DNA from: Streptomyces sp. NBC_01235
Lineage (GTDB): Bacteria; Actinomycetota; Actinomycetes; Streptomycetales; Streptomycetaceae
DNA: 64,000 nt
Assembly: GCF_035989285.1 (NCBI RefSeq)
Contig: NZ_CP108513.1
Span: 2,790,001 to 2,854,000 of the forward strand
Reading direction: 5' to 3'
The position numbers and the translations under genes are program-made. The stretch's first letter is position 1. Every line of letters begins with the position of its first letter. Shown piece by piece: positions 43,583-52,453 of the stretch. The notes beneath the pieces are model-generated. The model was not told the DNA's origin. It did not search any database and saw only the letters and a list, made by a program, of their open reading frames with translations.

Positions 43583-43864
43583 TCAGTGCCTGTTGCCGCC
43601 GAACAGCGAGCGGCGCAGTCGGCGCAGGGGCGCGAAGAGCGAGACACGGCTCACCCGTGCCCGTGTCGTCTTGGAGCCACGGTCGCGCACGGGCTCACGT
43701 GCGGTCAGCTCCCGCATGAGCGAGGTCGCCTCGACCGTCTCCCGCTGCGGTATGGCGGGACCCGCCAGCACCGAGAGATGGCGGTCCAGGCGCGAACTGG
43801 TCGCGCTGCTCCCGCAGGTGATCGCAGGAACCCTCGCCCTGCTGTGCATCGTTATCTGTTCCAT
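43583..43864 (-). CDS. Small basic hypothetical protein
   Basis: 93 residues from ATG 43864 (MEQITMHSRARVPAITCGSS), preceded by GGGGAG. The protein is Arg-rich and ends in a basic amphipathic stretch (FAPLRRLRRSLFGGNRH). No signal peptide or domain is recognised. The strong ribosome site and coding bias make it a likely gene. It lies downstream of the anti-sigma gene region on the same strand. Confidence 0.6.
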   Translation of the reverse strand: MEQITMHSRARVPAITCGSSATSSRLDRHLSVLAGPAIPQRETVEATSLMRELTAREPVRDRGSKTTRARVSRVSLFAPLRRLRRSLFGGNRH

Positions 43865-43990
43865 GTCACTCCCCACCCGTACGAGTCCACCCGGCCCGGG
43901 CAGGGTAACCCTATCGCCCCGTCGCGGCACACAGGTATCGAGCTCACAGGATTCACCTTCCCCGTAAGGGTGTTGACGACCCCTCTTCGA

Positions 43991-44809
43991 TCACTCTCCG
44001 AATCCGACCGATTTCAGGGTGAGTTGGACAACCGGCTGCGTGGTGGGCTGCGCTGATCCACCGTCGGGCTCGACGGTCACAGCGAGTGATGTCGCCGCCT
44101 TGTCGAGACCGGTGGCGACCAAGGGCGTGTCTCCTTCGAAGAGCCCGAGGGAGCGTGGTTGCGCGCCCGGGCGCATGAGCCACAGCTGATGCACCTGCCC
44201 GGCGGACAAGCCCCCGTATCCGCTCAAGGTGACGACCGCCTGCCCCTCCGAAGCGGAAGCGATCACTCCGATACTGCGGCCCTCTGCGTCCTTGCCGGTG
44301 CTCGCCCGCGCGTCCGGAGCTGCGAGAACGTGGGCGATCTCACGTGACTGGGCGCGCTCGGCGTTCAGCTGGTCCTGGGTGCGTCCTGCCTGGACGGCGA
44401 AGAGCGAGGCGACCACGAGGGCCGCGGCGGCGGTGGCCGTGGCGAACGGCACGAACAGCGGGCGGCGCGCACGGGGCGTACGGGAGCGTCCGGGCGGCGG
44501 CTGCGTGCCCCAGACATGCGGGGGCAGTTGAGTCGCGTGCTCCCGCGCCGGCGCACGCGAGGGCTCCTGCGGAGTTCTCTGGACGGCGGCCAGCACCCGG
44601 TTGCGCATCGCGGCCGGCGGCGGGGCGGCCTGCGACCAGGCGAGCCGGACGGCGTCCTCGGCCAGCGCCCGCACCTCGGCGGAGCAACGGTCGCAGTCCT
44701 TCAGATGCTTCTCGAAACGGCGGCGCTCGTCGGCCTCGAGGGCGTCGAGCGCGTAGGGAGCGGCCAGCGAGTGCAGGTCCTCGCGGCGGAACAGGCCGAG
44801 CACACTCAT
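43991..44809 (-). CDS. rskA: Zinc-dependent anti-sigma factor RskA
   Basis: 272 residues. The N-terminal anti-sigma domain holds the zinc motif His35-x3-Cys39-x2-Cys42 (KHLKDCDRCS). One transmembrane helix (FATATAAAALVVASLFAVQA) near residue 125 anchors it. The extracytoplasmic RskA domain follows (VVTLSGYGGLSAGQVHQLWL, EGDTPLVATGLDKAATSLAV). The family binds SigK and releases it after regulated proteolysis or a redox signal. Its start overlaps the sigK stop as ATGA, so the two are coupled. Confidence 0.93.
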   Translation of the reverse strand: MSVLGLFRREDLHSLAAPYALDALEADERRRFEKHLKDCDRCSAEVRALAEDAVRLAWSQAAPPPAAMRNRVLAAVQRTPQEPSRAPAREHATQLPPHVWGTQPPPGRSRTPRARRPLFVPFATATAAAALVVASLFAVQAGRTQDQLNAERAQSREIAHVLAAPDARASTGKDAEGRSIGVIASASEGQAVVTLSGYGGLSAGQVHQLWLMRPGAQPRSLGLFEGDTPLVATGLDKAATSLAVTVEPDGGSAQPTTQPVVQLTLKSVGFGE

Positions 44810-45348
44810 GCGGCACCTCCCAGGCAGTCGCGCAGCCGCGTGAGCCCGTCACGCATCCGTGTCTTCACCGTGCCGAGCGGCAGCGAGAGCCGGTCGGCCA
44901 CCTCACGGTACGTGTAGCCGTCGTAGTAGGCGAGGGTGACGGACTGCCGCTGGAGCGCCGTCAGCCGGTCCAGGCAGCGGCGGACCAACTGGCGTTCCAG
45001 GCCCGCCTCGACCTCCTCCGCCACCTGGTCGAAGGCGGGGTCGTGGTAGCGCTGGGCCTCGCGCTGCTCGCGGTCGACGGCCGCGCGGGCACTGCGTACC
45101 CGGTCGACGGCGCGGCGGTGGGCGAGGGTGAGGATCCAGGAGAGGGCGCTGCCGCGGCTGGGGTCGAAGCGGCGGGCCGAGCGCCAGGCCTCCAGGAGCA
45201 CCTCCTGGGCGACCTCCTCCGACTGCGCGGGATCCCTGACGACCCGGCGCACGAGCCCGAACACCGGCCCGGACACCAGTCCGTAGAGCTGTTCGAATGC
45301 GTGCTGGTCGCCTCGCGCCACGAGCACCAGAAGCTCGTCCGCCTCCAT
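44806..45348 (-). CDS. sigK: ECF RNA polymerase sigma factor, SigK type
   Basis: 180 residues. Region 2 is AQEVLLEAWRSARRFDPSRG with SWILTLAHRRAVDRVRS for -10 binding. Region 4 is LTALQRQSVTLAYYDGYTYR then EVADRLSLPLGTVKTRMRDG, the -35 helix-turn-helix. GGGAGGGGG precedes ATG 45348. The next gene is its anti-sigma factor. A promoter resembling the SigK consensus lies about 53 bases upstream, suggesting autoregulation. Confidence 0.92.
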   Translation of the reverse strand: MEADELLVLVARGDQHAFEQLYGLVSGPVFGLVRRVVRDPAQSEEVAQEVLLEAWRSARRFDPSRGSALSWILTLAHRRAVDRVRSARAAVDREQREAQRYHDPAFDQVAEEVEAGLERQLVRRCLDRLTALQRQSVTLAYYDGYTYREVADRLSLPLGTVKTRMRDGLTRLRDCLGGAA

Positions 45349-45400
45349 ACGGTCCCCCTCCCTGCGGCCACCACACCCGGGCCGCCCCGTCACACCAGGC

Positions 45401-45427
45401 ATTCGCAACGAACACACCTCCGGATGG
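45401..45427 (-). promoter_or_regulatory. Candidate autoregulatory SigK promoter of sigK-rskA
   Basis: On the minus strand the sequence is CCATCC (45427-45422), 15 bases, GCGAAT (45406-45401). I recall the mycobacterial SigK consensus as CCATCC, 16-17 bases, CCGAAT. The -35 match is exact, the -10 has one mismatch, and the spacer is one base short. The first -10 base is 53 bases before the sigK ATG. Confidence 0.55.
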
Positions 45428-45491
45428 GTGGTACGGATCAGCGGGCCGGAAACGCGGGTGAGCAGAAAATAAAAAGTTTTTTGGATTCGAC

Positions 45492-45519
45492 CAATCCGAA
45501 CCCACCCTCCGCTCCGTAT
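45492..45519 (+). promoter_or_regulatory. Candidate SigK-type promoter of the DUF4331 gene
   Basis: CAATCC (45492-45497), 16 bases, CCGTAT (45514-45519), each hexamer one mismatch from the SigK consensus CCATCC/CCGAAT as I recall it. It ends 39 bases before the DUF4331 start and faces away from sigK, so SigK may drive both directions. Confidence 0.5.
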
Positions 45520-45558
45520 CACTGTCCGTCAGGCAAGTTGGCACAGAGGACGGACGGC

Positions 45559-47067
45559 ATGACAGCTATCTCGCGGAGCGGCAACGGACGCAGGAGCGTC
45601 GCGACCCTCATATGCGGTGCGTTGGCCGCCGGGGGGCTCGCAGCCGCCGGCGCCGCCACGCTGGCCCCGGGGGCGGCCTACGCCTCCAGCCACCGTGAGG
45701 CCCCTCTCATCTCGGGGACCCCGCAGTACGACAACACGGACGTGTACGCCTTCGTCAGCCCGGACCACCCGGACACGACGACGATCGTCGCGAACTGGAT
45801 CCCGTTCGAGGAGCCGGCCGGCGGCCCGAACTTCTTCCCGTTCGCCGAGGACGCCCAGTACGACCTGAAGATCGACAACAACGGTGACGCGAAGGAGGAC
45901 CTGACCTTCCGCTACACCTTCAAGACCCACACGAAGAACAAGAAGACGTTCCTCTACAACACCGGCGTGGTCGAGAGCCTGGACGACCCCGACCTGAACA
46001 TCACGCAGACGTACGACCTCGAACTGATCAAGTCGAAGAAGGGGAAGGTCGAGCACAAGACGAAGCTCGCGGACGACGTGCCGGTGGCGCCGTCGAACGT
46101 GGGCAAGGCGTCGATGCCGCACTACTCGATGCTGCGCGACCACGCGATCTACAAGCTCCCCAACGGCGCCAAGACCTTCGCGGGCCAGGCCGACGACCCG
46201 TTCTTCCTGGACCTGCGCGTCTTCGACCTGCTGTACGGCGGCGACCTCTCCGAGGTCGGCAACGACACGCTCAAGGGCTACAACGTCAACTCGATCGCCC
46301 TGCAGGTCCCGACGGACATGATCGCCGAGTCCAAGCACCAGCCGATCGTCGGTGTCTGGTCGACCACCCAGCGCGAGAACGCCGAGGGCTACTACACGCA
46401 GGTCTCCCGCCTGGGCAGCCCGCTGGTCAACGAGGTCGTCAACCCGATCAAGGACAAGGACAAGTTCAACGCGTCCGAGCCCAAGGACGACGGCCAGTTC
46501 CTGAAGAACGTCACCAACCCCGAGCTGCCGAAGCTCATCGAGGCGATCTACAAGATCAAGGCGCCGGCCGAGCCGCGCAACGACCTCGTCGACGTGTTCC
46601 TCAAGGGCGTCAAGGGCCTCAACCAGCCGCCGTACGTGACGCCTTCGGAGGAACTGCGCCTCAACACCTCCATCAAGCCCACCGCCAGCCCCAAGCGGCT
46701 CGGTGTCCTCGACGGTGACAACGCGGGCTTCCCGAACGGCCGCCGCCTCACCGACGACGTGATCGACGCCTCGCTCCAGGTCGTCGAGGGTGAGCTGGTC
46801 GGTTCCAAGAACGACCTCGGCGACGCGGTCGACAAGAACGACAAGGACTTCGAGAAGTCCTTCCCGTACGTCGCCCTGCCGACCGAGGGTTCGCGCGGCG
46901 CGACCGCCAAGAGCGGCGCCGACGTCCGCAGCCAGCTCGGTGACGCCCTCACGGGCTCCGACGACAACACCGCGCTGATCGCGTCCTCCGCGGGCGCCGG
47001 CGCGGCGGGCATCCTCCTCATCGGCGGCGGCCTGATGTGGTGGCGCGGACGGCGGCGGGCCTACTAG
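45559..47067 (+). CDS. Exported DUF4331 family protein with C-terminal membrane anchor
   Basis: 502 residues. The signal peptide is RRSVATLICGALAAGGLAAA then GAAYA. The mature domain starts SSHREAPLISGTPQYDNTDV, the DUF4331 hallmark, and contains VSPDHPDTTTIVANWIPFEE and DLLYGGDLSEVGNDTLKGYN. The C-terminus has a transmembrane helix (AAGILLIGGGLMWWRGRRRA) and a basic tail. The family's function is unknown; the SHREAP motif and D-x-D pattern suggest metal binding. It is divergent from sigK-rskA and preceded by a SigK-like promoter. Two hairpins follow its stop. Confidence 0.88.
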   Translation: MTAISRSGNGRRSVATLICGALAAGGLAAAGAATLAPGAAYASSHREAPLISGTPQYDNTDVYAFVSPDHPDTTTIVANWIPFEEPAGGPNFFPFAEDAQYDLKIDNNGDAKEDLTFRYTFKTHTKNKKTFLYNTGVVESLDDPDLNITQTYDLELIKSKKGKVEHKTKLADDVPVAPSNVGKASMPHYSMLRDHAIYKLPNGAKTFAGQADDPFFLDLRVFDLLYGGDLSEVGNDTLKGYNVNSIALQVPTDMIAESKHQPIVGVWSTTQRENAEGYYTQVSRLGSPLVNEVVNPIKDKDKFNASEPKDDGQFLKNVTNPELPKLIEAIYKIKAPAEPRNDLVDVFLKGVKGLNQPPYVTPSEELRLNTSIKPTASPKRLGVLDGDNAGFPNGRRLTDDVIDASLQVVEGELVGSKNDLGDAVDKNDKDFEKSFPYVALPTEGSRGATAKSGADVRSQLGDALTGSDDNTALIASSAGAGAAGILLIGGGLMWWRGRRRAY

Positions 47068-47082
47068 GCCCTCCTGCTGAAC

Positions 47083-47113
47083 GGGCCGGGGAGAATCCTG
47101 CGCTCCCCGGCCC
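47083..47113 (+). terminator. Terminator of the DUF4331 gene
   Basis: GGGCCGGGGAG (47083-47093) and CTCCCCGGCCC (47103-47113) form a perfect 11-base stem with a 9-base loop, 16 bases after the stop codon. Confidence 0.75.
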
Positions 47114-47125
47114 ACCCCACAGACT

Positions 47126-47167
47126 GGCGCGGCCCGCGTACTCATCCCCCACGGCGCGGGCCGCGCC
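47126..47167 (+). terminator. Second, longer hairpin before the TPR gene
   Basis: GGCGCGGCCCGCG (47126-47138) and CGCGGGCCGCGCC (47155-47167) are exact 13-base complements around a 16-base loop. It directly follows the first terminator and ends 48 bases before the TPR start codon. Tandem terminators or an attenuator controlling the TPR-NicO pair are both possible. Confidence 0.6.
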
Positions 47168-47215
47168 ACCCCCACGCGAGCAGGCTGATCCACCCCAGGC
47201 GACCTAGGAGAGGGC

Positions 47216-49054
47216 ATGTCCCCGCGGACGAACGACGGCGAACCGGAGCGGCCCGAGCACCCGGCCCCCGCCCGACCGGCACCGGCTTCAGACCGACCGG
47301 TCCCGAACTCCGGGCAGGCGCCCGAGGATGCGTCCCTCGTGGACGACGCCGTCGTGGGCGACGTGGTCGAGGCGAAGCCCAGGGGCTCGGTCGCCGGGGA
47401 CACCGAGCCGGAATCGGCCACCGGGGACGCGACTGCCGAGGACACGGCCGGCGGGGACGACCCGGCGCAGGCCGAAGCCGTCCAAGCCCCAGCGGGGACC
47501 GGTCCCACGGACACCGCGCCCGGGGACACCGCCCCCGACGGGGCCACCACCGTGGGCAGCCCGGCGGGGACGGAAGCCAACGACGCCTCGAAGGCCACGG
47601 GCCCCCGTACTCTCTCTGCCGACGCCGGAGCCGACGCCGGCGCCGGTGCGGATGCCGGCCTCGAGGGCGACGGCGGCGTCGAAGAGCGCGTGGCCGCCGT
47701 TCGTCGTGTGGGCGCCGCAGGCCGACGATGGCGGAGTGTCCAACTCGTAGCATGCGCCGCCATGTTGGCCGTCGCGCTCACCGCCGGGGCGATCGCGCTC
47801 GGGGCGGCGCGGGACGGGCAGGACGTGCCCGTGGCGACAGCCGCGGCGGTCTCCCCGGGGCTGCTCGCCAGCGGTGACCTCGACTCCAGCATCACTGCCC
47901 TCCAGGCCCATCTCCGCGTGCAGCCGAAGGACTTCGGCGGCTGGGCCACCCTCGGACTCGCCTACGTCGAGCAGGCCCGCACCAAGGGTGACCCCTCCCG
48001 CTACCCGCAGGCCGAGCAGGCCCTGAAGCGCTCCCTCTCCCTGCGCTCCGACAACGACCAGGCCCTCGCCGGCCGGGCCGCCCTCGCCGCCGCCCGGCAC
48101 GACTTCGCGAACGCCCTGACCCTGGCCGACCAGGCGCTGAAGCAGAACCCCTACAACGAACGCGCCCTGTGCTCCCGTATCGACGCCCTCGTCGAACTCG
48201 GCCGCTACGACGACGCCGAGAAGGCCGTGCGGACGGCCGACGAACGGCGGCCCGGCGTACCGGTGTTCACCCGCTACGCCTACGTCCACGAGCTGCGCGG
48301 CGACGTCACCACCGCCCGCCGCGTCCTGGACCGGGCGCTCGCCGCTTCGACTTCCCCCGGCGACATCGCCTACGTCGCCTCGCAGCTCGGCCAACTGGCC
48401 TGGAACCAGGGCGACTACTCCACCGCCCTCACCCACTACGCCCGCGCCCTGGCCGCCGACGAGAACTACCTCCCCGCGCTGGAGGGCCGTGCCCGCGCCC
48501 AGGCGGCCGGCGGTCAACAGGCCGAGGCCATCAAGGGGTTGGAGCTCATCGTCACCCGCTATCCGCTCCCCGGCCCGCTGGTCGAGCTCGGTGAGCTGTA
48601 CGAGGCCCGGGGCGGCGAGGGCGACACCGCGAAGGCCGAGGACCAGTACGCCCTGGTCGACGCGTGGACCGCCATCGCCCGCGCCAACGGCGTCAACGCC
48701 GACCTCGACACCGCGCTCGCCGCCGCCGACCACGGCGACAGGGCGACCGCCCTGCGCGCGGCCCGCGACGACTGGTCCCGCCGGCACACCGTGCACACGG
48801 CGGACGCCCTCGCCTGGGCCCTGCACGTCAACGGCAAGGACGCCGAGGCCCTCCCCTACGCCCGGCAGGCCACGGCCACCGGCTACCGCAACGCGTCCTT
48901 CCTCTATCACCGCGGTGTGATCGAGAAGGCCACCGGTCACCCCGCCGACGCCCGTACCCACCTCTCCGCCGCCCTGAAGCTGAACCCCGGCTTCTCCCCG
49001 CTGGGCGCCCGCGAGGCGCGTACGGCACTCAAGACGCTGGAGGCGAGCAAGTGA
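47216..49054 (+). CDS. Membrane-anchored TPR protein
   Basis: 612 residues. About 165 residues of Pro/Ala/Glu/Thr-rich cytoplasmic sequence precede one transmembrane helix (LVACAAMLAVALTAGAIALG). The rest holds TPR repeats facing outwards, for example AQAHL-type HLRVQPKDFGGWATLGLAYV, ANALTLADQALKQNPYNERA, AWNQGDYSTALTHYARALAA and a last copy ending HLSAALKLNPGFSPLGAREA. TPRs bind partner proteins. Its stop overlaps the NicO-type gene as GTGA, so the two are coupled. A ribosome site GGAGAGGG precedes ATG 47216. It may help assemble the transporter. Confidence 0.85.
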   Translation: MSPRTNDGEPERPEHPAPARPAPASDRPVPNSGQAPEDASLVDDAVVGDVVEAKPRGSVAGDTEPESATGDATAEDTAGGDDPAQAEAVQAPAGTGPTDTAPGDTAPDGATTVGSPAGTEANDASKATGPRTLSADAGADAGAGADAGLEGDGGVEERVAAVRRVGAAGRRWRSVQLVACAAMLAVALTAGAIALGAARDGQDVPVATAAAVSPGLLASGDLDSSITALQAHLRVQPKDFGGWATLGLAYVEQARTKGDPSRYPQAEQALKRSLSLRSDNDQALAGRAALAAARHDFANALTLADQALKQNPYNERALCSRIDALVELGRYDDAEKAVRTADERRPGVPVFTRYAYVHELRGDVTTARRVLDRALAASTSPGDIAYVASQLGQLAWNQGDYSTALTHYARALAADENYLPALEGRARAQAAGGQQAEAIKGLELIVTRYPLPGPLVELGELYEARGGEGDTAKAEDQYALVDAWTAIARANGVNADLDTALAAADHGDRATALRAARDDWSRRHTVHTADALAWALHVNGKDAEALPYARQATATGYRNASFLYHRGVIEKATGHPADARTHLSAALKLNPGFSPLGAREARTALKTLEASK

Positions 49055-50757
49055 TTTCCCGTCGTCTGCTCGCCTCCTGCGCGGCCGTGTTCACGGCCGG
49101 CTGCGCGCTCGTGCTGGTTCCTTCCGCCGGCGCGAGCGCGCACCCCCTCGGCAACTTCACCGTCAACCGCTACGACGGTCTCGTCGCCGCCCCCGGACAG
49201 CTCCGCGTCGACCATGTCGAGGACCTCGCCGAGATCCCCGCGACCCAGGCGAAGCCGGACATCGAACGGCTCGGGATGACCGAGTGGGCCCGGCAGCGGT
49301 GCGCGACGGCCGCGAGCGGCAGCAGGCTCACCGTCGACGGCGGTGCCGTCCCCCTCACGGCGGGCACGAGCAAGGCGGTCGTACGGCCAGGCCAGGCGGG
49401 GCTCGACACGCTGCGCGTCGAGTGCCGGCTGACGGCCCCGCTGCCCGACGCGTCCGACGGGGACACCATCACCCTCGGCTTCCACAGCGCGGGCGCCTCC
49501 AGCGGCCCCGGCTGGCGTGAGGTCACCGCCCGCGGCGACCGCATGACGCTCACCGGCTCCGACGTGCCGAAGAAGTCGGTCTCGGGCGAACTCACCAGCT
49601 ATCCCAAGGAGTTGCTCTCCTCCCCGGCGGACACCTCGACCGCGTCCGTGAAGGTGCGGCCCGGGGGCGCGGCCCTCGTCGAGGAGAACCGGGACGCGCC
49701 GGCCGCGTCCGTGCTGCCGCGCGGCGCCGACCGCTGGACACGGGCCCTGGACAACCTGGTCGCCCGGCAGCACCTCACTTTCGGCTTCGCCGCGCTGGCC
49801 CTGGTGATCGCCGTCGGCCTCGGCGCGATGCACGCCGTCGCCCCGGGCCACGGCAAGACCATCATGGCCGCGACGGCTGCCGCCCGGGGCGGCAAGGCCC
49901 GGATGAAGGACGTCCTCCCGCTCGCCGCCTCCGTCACCATCACCCACACCCTGGGCGTCGTCGCCCTGGGCCTCCTCGTCACCGCCGGTTCGGCCGCGGC
50001 GCCCTCGGTGATCGCCTGGCTGGGCCTGGCGAGCGGCGCGCTGGTGCTCTTCGCGGGCGCGAGCCTCGCCCGACGGGCCTGGCGCAACCGTGGACCCGGT
50101 CACGGGCACGGGCACGGGCACGGACACGGACATGGGCACGATCACGGCCCCGGCCATGACCACGGCCATGACCATGGGCACACTCACAGCCACGCGCCTT
50201 CCGAACCCCCGGCCCGTCAACTCGCCCTCGTCGGCGCCCCCACCCCGCACACGCATGCCCATCAGAGCGCCGAGCCCGCCCAGGACCACGGTCATGACCC
50301 CGACCACGGCCACGATCACCACCACCACGAGCACGACCACGACCACGACCACCAGCACGGCCACACCCACACGCACACCCACGGCGGCCACACCCACACC
50401 CACGCCGTCGCCCCCACCCTCCGCGGCACGATCCTGCTCGGGTTCGCCGGAGGCATGGTCCCCAGTCCGTCCGCCGTGGTCGTGCTGGTCGGCGCGGCGG
50501 CGCTCGGGCAGGCCTGGTTCGGGCTGCTGCTCGTCGTCGCGTACGGCGTCGGGCTCGCGCTGACCCTCACCGCCGCCGGCTTCGCCGTCGTCAGGCTGGG
50601 TGCGGGGGCGACCCGCCTCATGGACCGGCAGCCGCGCTGGACCACCCACCCGGCCGTGACGCTGGTCCGCCGCAACATGCCCCTGTGGTCCGCGTTCCTC
50701 GTCGTCGCCCTCGGCGCCGGACTGGTGCTCAAGGGGGCCGCATCCGTCCTCGGCTGA
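49051..50757 (+). CDS. NicO/RcnA-type nickel-cobalt transporter with long His-rich loop
   Basis: 568 residues. The signal sequence (LLASCAAVFTAGCALVLVPS) is followed by an exported domain of about 210 residues starting HPLGNFTVNRYDGLVA. The permease then begins with GLGAMHAVAPGHGKTIMAAT, which carries the H-x5-GHG metal motif, and ASVTITHTLGVVALGLLVTA. The loop between helices is about 110 residues with more than 40 His. The last helices include LLGFAGGMVPSPSAVVVLVG. The family moves Ni or Co; the combination with an exported domain is common in actinobacteria. GTG 49051 overlaps the TPR stop. Confidence 0.88.
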   Translation: MISRRLLASCAAVFTAGCALVLVPSAGASAHPLGNFTVNRYDGLVAAPGQLRVDHVEDLAEIPATQAKPDIERLGMTEWARQRCATAASGSRLTVDGGAVPLTAGTSKAVVRPGQAGLDTLRVECRLTAPLPDASDGDTITLGFHSAGASSGPGWREVTARGDRMTLTGSDVPKKSVSGELTSYPKELLSSPADTSTASVKVRPGGAALVEENRDAPAASVLPRGADRWTRALDNLVARQHLTFGFAALALVIAVGLGAMHAVAPGHGKTIMAATAAARGGKARMKDVLPLAASVTITHTLGVVALGLLVTAGSAAAPSVIAWLGLASGALVLFAGASLARRAWRNRGPGHGHGHGHGHGHGHDHGPGHDHGHDHGHTHSHAPSEPPARQLALVGAPTPHTHAHQSAEPAQDHGHDPDHGHDHHHHEHDHDHDHQHGHTHTHTHGGHTHTHAVAPTLRGTILLGFAGGMVPSPSAVVVLVGAAALGQAWFGLLLVVAYGVGLALTLTAAGFAVVRLGAGATRLMDRQPRWTTHPAVTLVRRNMPLWSAFLVVALGAGLVLKGAASVLG

Positions 50758-50817
50758 GCTACGTTTGTGGAGTTGCGGAGGTTTTCGCCCGGATACGAAG
50801 AGCGGAATGGGGGCGCG

Positions 50818-52449
50818 GTGTCCGAAGAACCGGGCAGTGAACGTCTGATCGCGGGCCGCTACCGCCTGCTGACCCCGCTCGGCGAGGGCGGCATGGGGAC
50901 GGTGTGGCGGGCCCATGACGAGGTGCTGCACCGTGAGGTCGCCGTCAAGGAGGTGCGCGCCCCGCACGGGCTGGCCGCCTCGGACGTCGAGCGGATGTAC
51001 GCCCGGCTGGAGCGCGAGGCCTGGGCGGCGGCCCGGGTCGCGAACCGGAACGTCGTCACGGTGTACGACGTGGCCACTCAGGACGGGCGGCCGTGGATCG
51101 TCATGGAGATCGTGCGCGGGATCTCCCTCGCCGAGCTGCTGGACGCCGAGGGGCCTCTCGAACCGGCGCGGGCCGCGCACATCGGCGCCGAGGTGCTGTC
51201 CGCGCTGCGGGCCGCGCACGAGGCCGGGGTGCTGCACCGGGACGTCAAACCGGCGAACGTGCTGCTGTCGAACGACGACCGGGTGGTGCTCACCGACTTC
51301 GGCATCGCGACCGTCGAGGGCACTTCCGCGCTGACCATGACCGGCGAGGTCATCGGCTCCCCCGAGTTCCTCGCGCCGGAGCGCGCGCTGGGGCGTACGC
51401 CGGGGCCCGAGTCGGACCTGTGGTCGCTGGGCGTGCTGCTGTACGCGGCGGTCGAGGGCAACTCCCCCTTCCGGTACGACACTCCGCTGAGCACCGTGCG
51501 CGCGATCGTCGACGAGGAACTGCCGCCGCCGCGCCGGGCCGGGCCGCTCGCGCCCGTGATCGAGGGGCTGCTGCGCAAGGACCCGGCCGAGCGGCTGCCG
51601 GCCGACGTGGCCGAGCGGGACCTGCGGATCGTCGCGGCGGGCGGCGACCCGCGCGCGGACACGACCCGTACGACGCCACAGGCGCCGTACTCGCCGTACA
51701 CGCCCTATCCGCCGACGGCCGCGACCCCCGCCGAGCCCCTGCGCCAGGAGCCGCCGGCTCCGACCCCGCCCCAGCCCTGGACGACGGCCCCGGCGACGAC
51801 CGCCTCGACGGAGCCGGAACGCAACCGGCGCGCCGGTGTCGTCCTGGTCGCCGGTGTGGCCGCGCTGGCGCTGGCGGTCGCCGGGCTGACGTACGGACTG
51901 CTGAACCGCGACGACGGCAGCGGCGGCGGCACCGGTGGGGTCACCAACAGCGGTACGGAGATCCTGAGTTCGCCTCCGACACAGCCGGAGACGAGCGAAA
52001 GGACCAGCGAGCCGCCGAGTCCGAGCCCGAGCCCGAGCGAGAGCGAGAGCTCCGAGGCCCCGGCGCAGACCGTCGCGGTCACCGTCACCGGCGCGCACAC
52101 GGACTACTCCGGTTCCTGTCCGCCGCCGGACGCCGACGCGCCGGCCTTCACGGCGACGATCACCGTGGGGCGGCTGCCCGCGACGGTGTCCTATCGCTGG
52201 GTGTCGAAGGAGGGTGAGCTCTCCGGGCAGACCTGGAAGACGCTCGACTTCCCGTCGGGCGGGGGCAAGTCCAAGCAGGACAAGGTGATCGTGTCGACGT
52301 ACGCGGAGAGCGGGACGTACGAGAACGCGATCGGCGTCGAGGTGCGGAAGCCGGTGAAGGTGACGTCCGACTCGGTGCCGTTCTCGGTCACCTGCGAGAC
52401 GGAGGCCCCGACCGACGGGACCTCCCCCTCCTCCTCGCCGTCCGAGTGA
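50818..52449 (+). CDS. Transmembrane Ser/Thr protein kinase (PASTA-less)
   Basis: 543 residues. The kinase domain spans about 13-275: LGEGGMGTVWRAHDEVLHRE (Gly loop), Lys44 in VAVKEV, VLHRDVKPANVLLS (catalytic loop), LTDFGIA (DFG) and GSPEFLAPERALG. A Pro/Thr-rich juxtamembrane linker precedes a helix (VVLVAGVAALALAVAGLTYG) near 350. The exterior part is Ser/Pro/Glu-rich, then a beta-rich domain (VAVTVTGAHTDYSGSCPPPD and a second Cys in SVTCETEA). No PASTA repeats are present. GTG 50818 follows GGGGG; GTG 50767 is an alternative. It is convergent with the GDSL esterase. Confidence 0.9.
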   Translation: MSEEPGSERLIAGRYRLLTPLGEGGMGTVWRAHDEVLHREVAVKEVRAPHGLAASDVERMYARLEREAWAAARVANRNVVTVYDVATQDGRPWIVMEIVRGISLAELLDAEGPLEPARAAHIGAEVLSALRAAHEAGVLHRDVKPANVLLSNDDRVVLTDFGIATVEGTSALTMTGEVIGSPEFLAPERALGRTPGPESDLWSLGVLLYAAVEGNSPFRYDTPLSTVRAIVDEELPPPRRAGPLAPVIEGLLRKDPAERLPADVAERDLRIVAAGGDPRADTTRTTPQAPYSPYTPYPPTAATPAEPLRQEPPAPTPPQPWTTAPATTASTEPERNRRAGVVLVAGVAALALAVAGLTYGLLNRDDGSGGGTGGVTNSGTEILSSPPTQPETSERTSEPPSPSPSPSESESSEAPAQTVAVTVTGAHTDYSGSCPPPDADAPAFTATITVGRLPATVSYRWVSKEGELSGQTWKTLDFPSGGGKSKQDKVIVSTYAESGTYENAIGVEVRKPVKVTSDSVPFSVTCETEAPTDGTSPSSSPSE

Positions 52450-52453
52450 CGGC

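Noticed and set aside
49284..49520. Small frames inside the NicO gene
   Set aside because: They are alternative-frame readings of the exported domain; the GTG-started frame has a signal peptide and conserved helices.
48937..52098. A 1053-codon minus-strand frame opposite TPR, NicO and kinase genes
   Set aside because: It is Gly/Val/Arg low-complexity sequence mirroring the His-rich and Pro-rich codons of the true genes.
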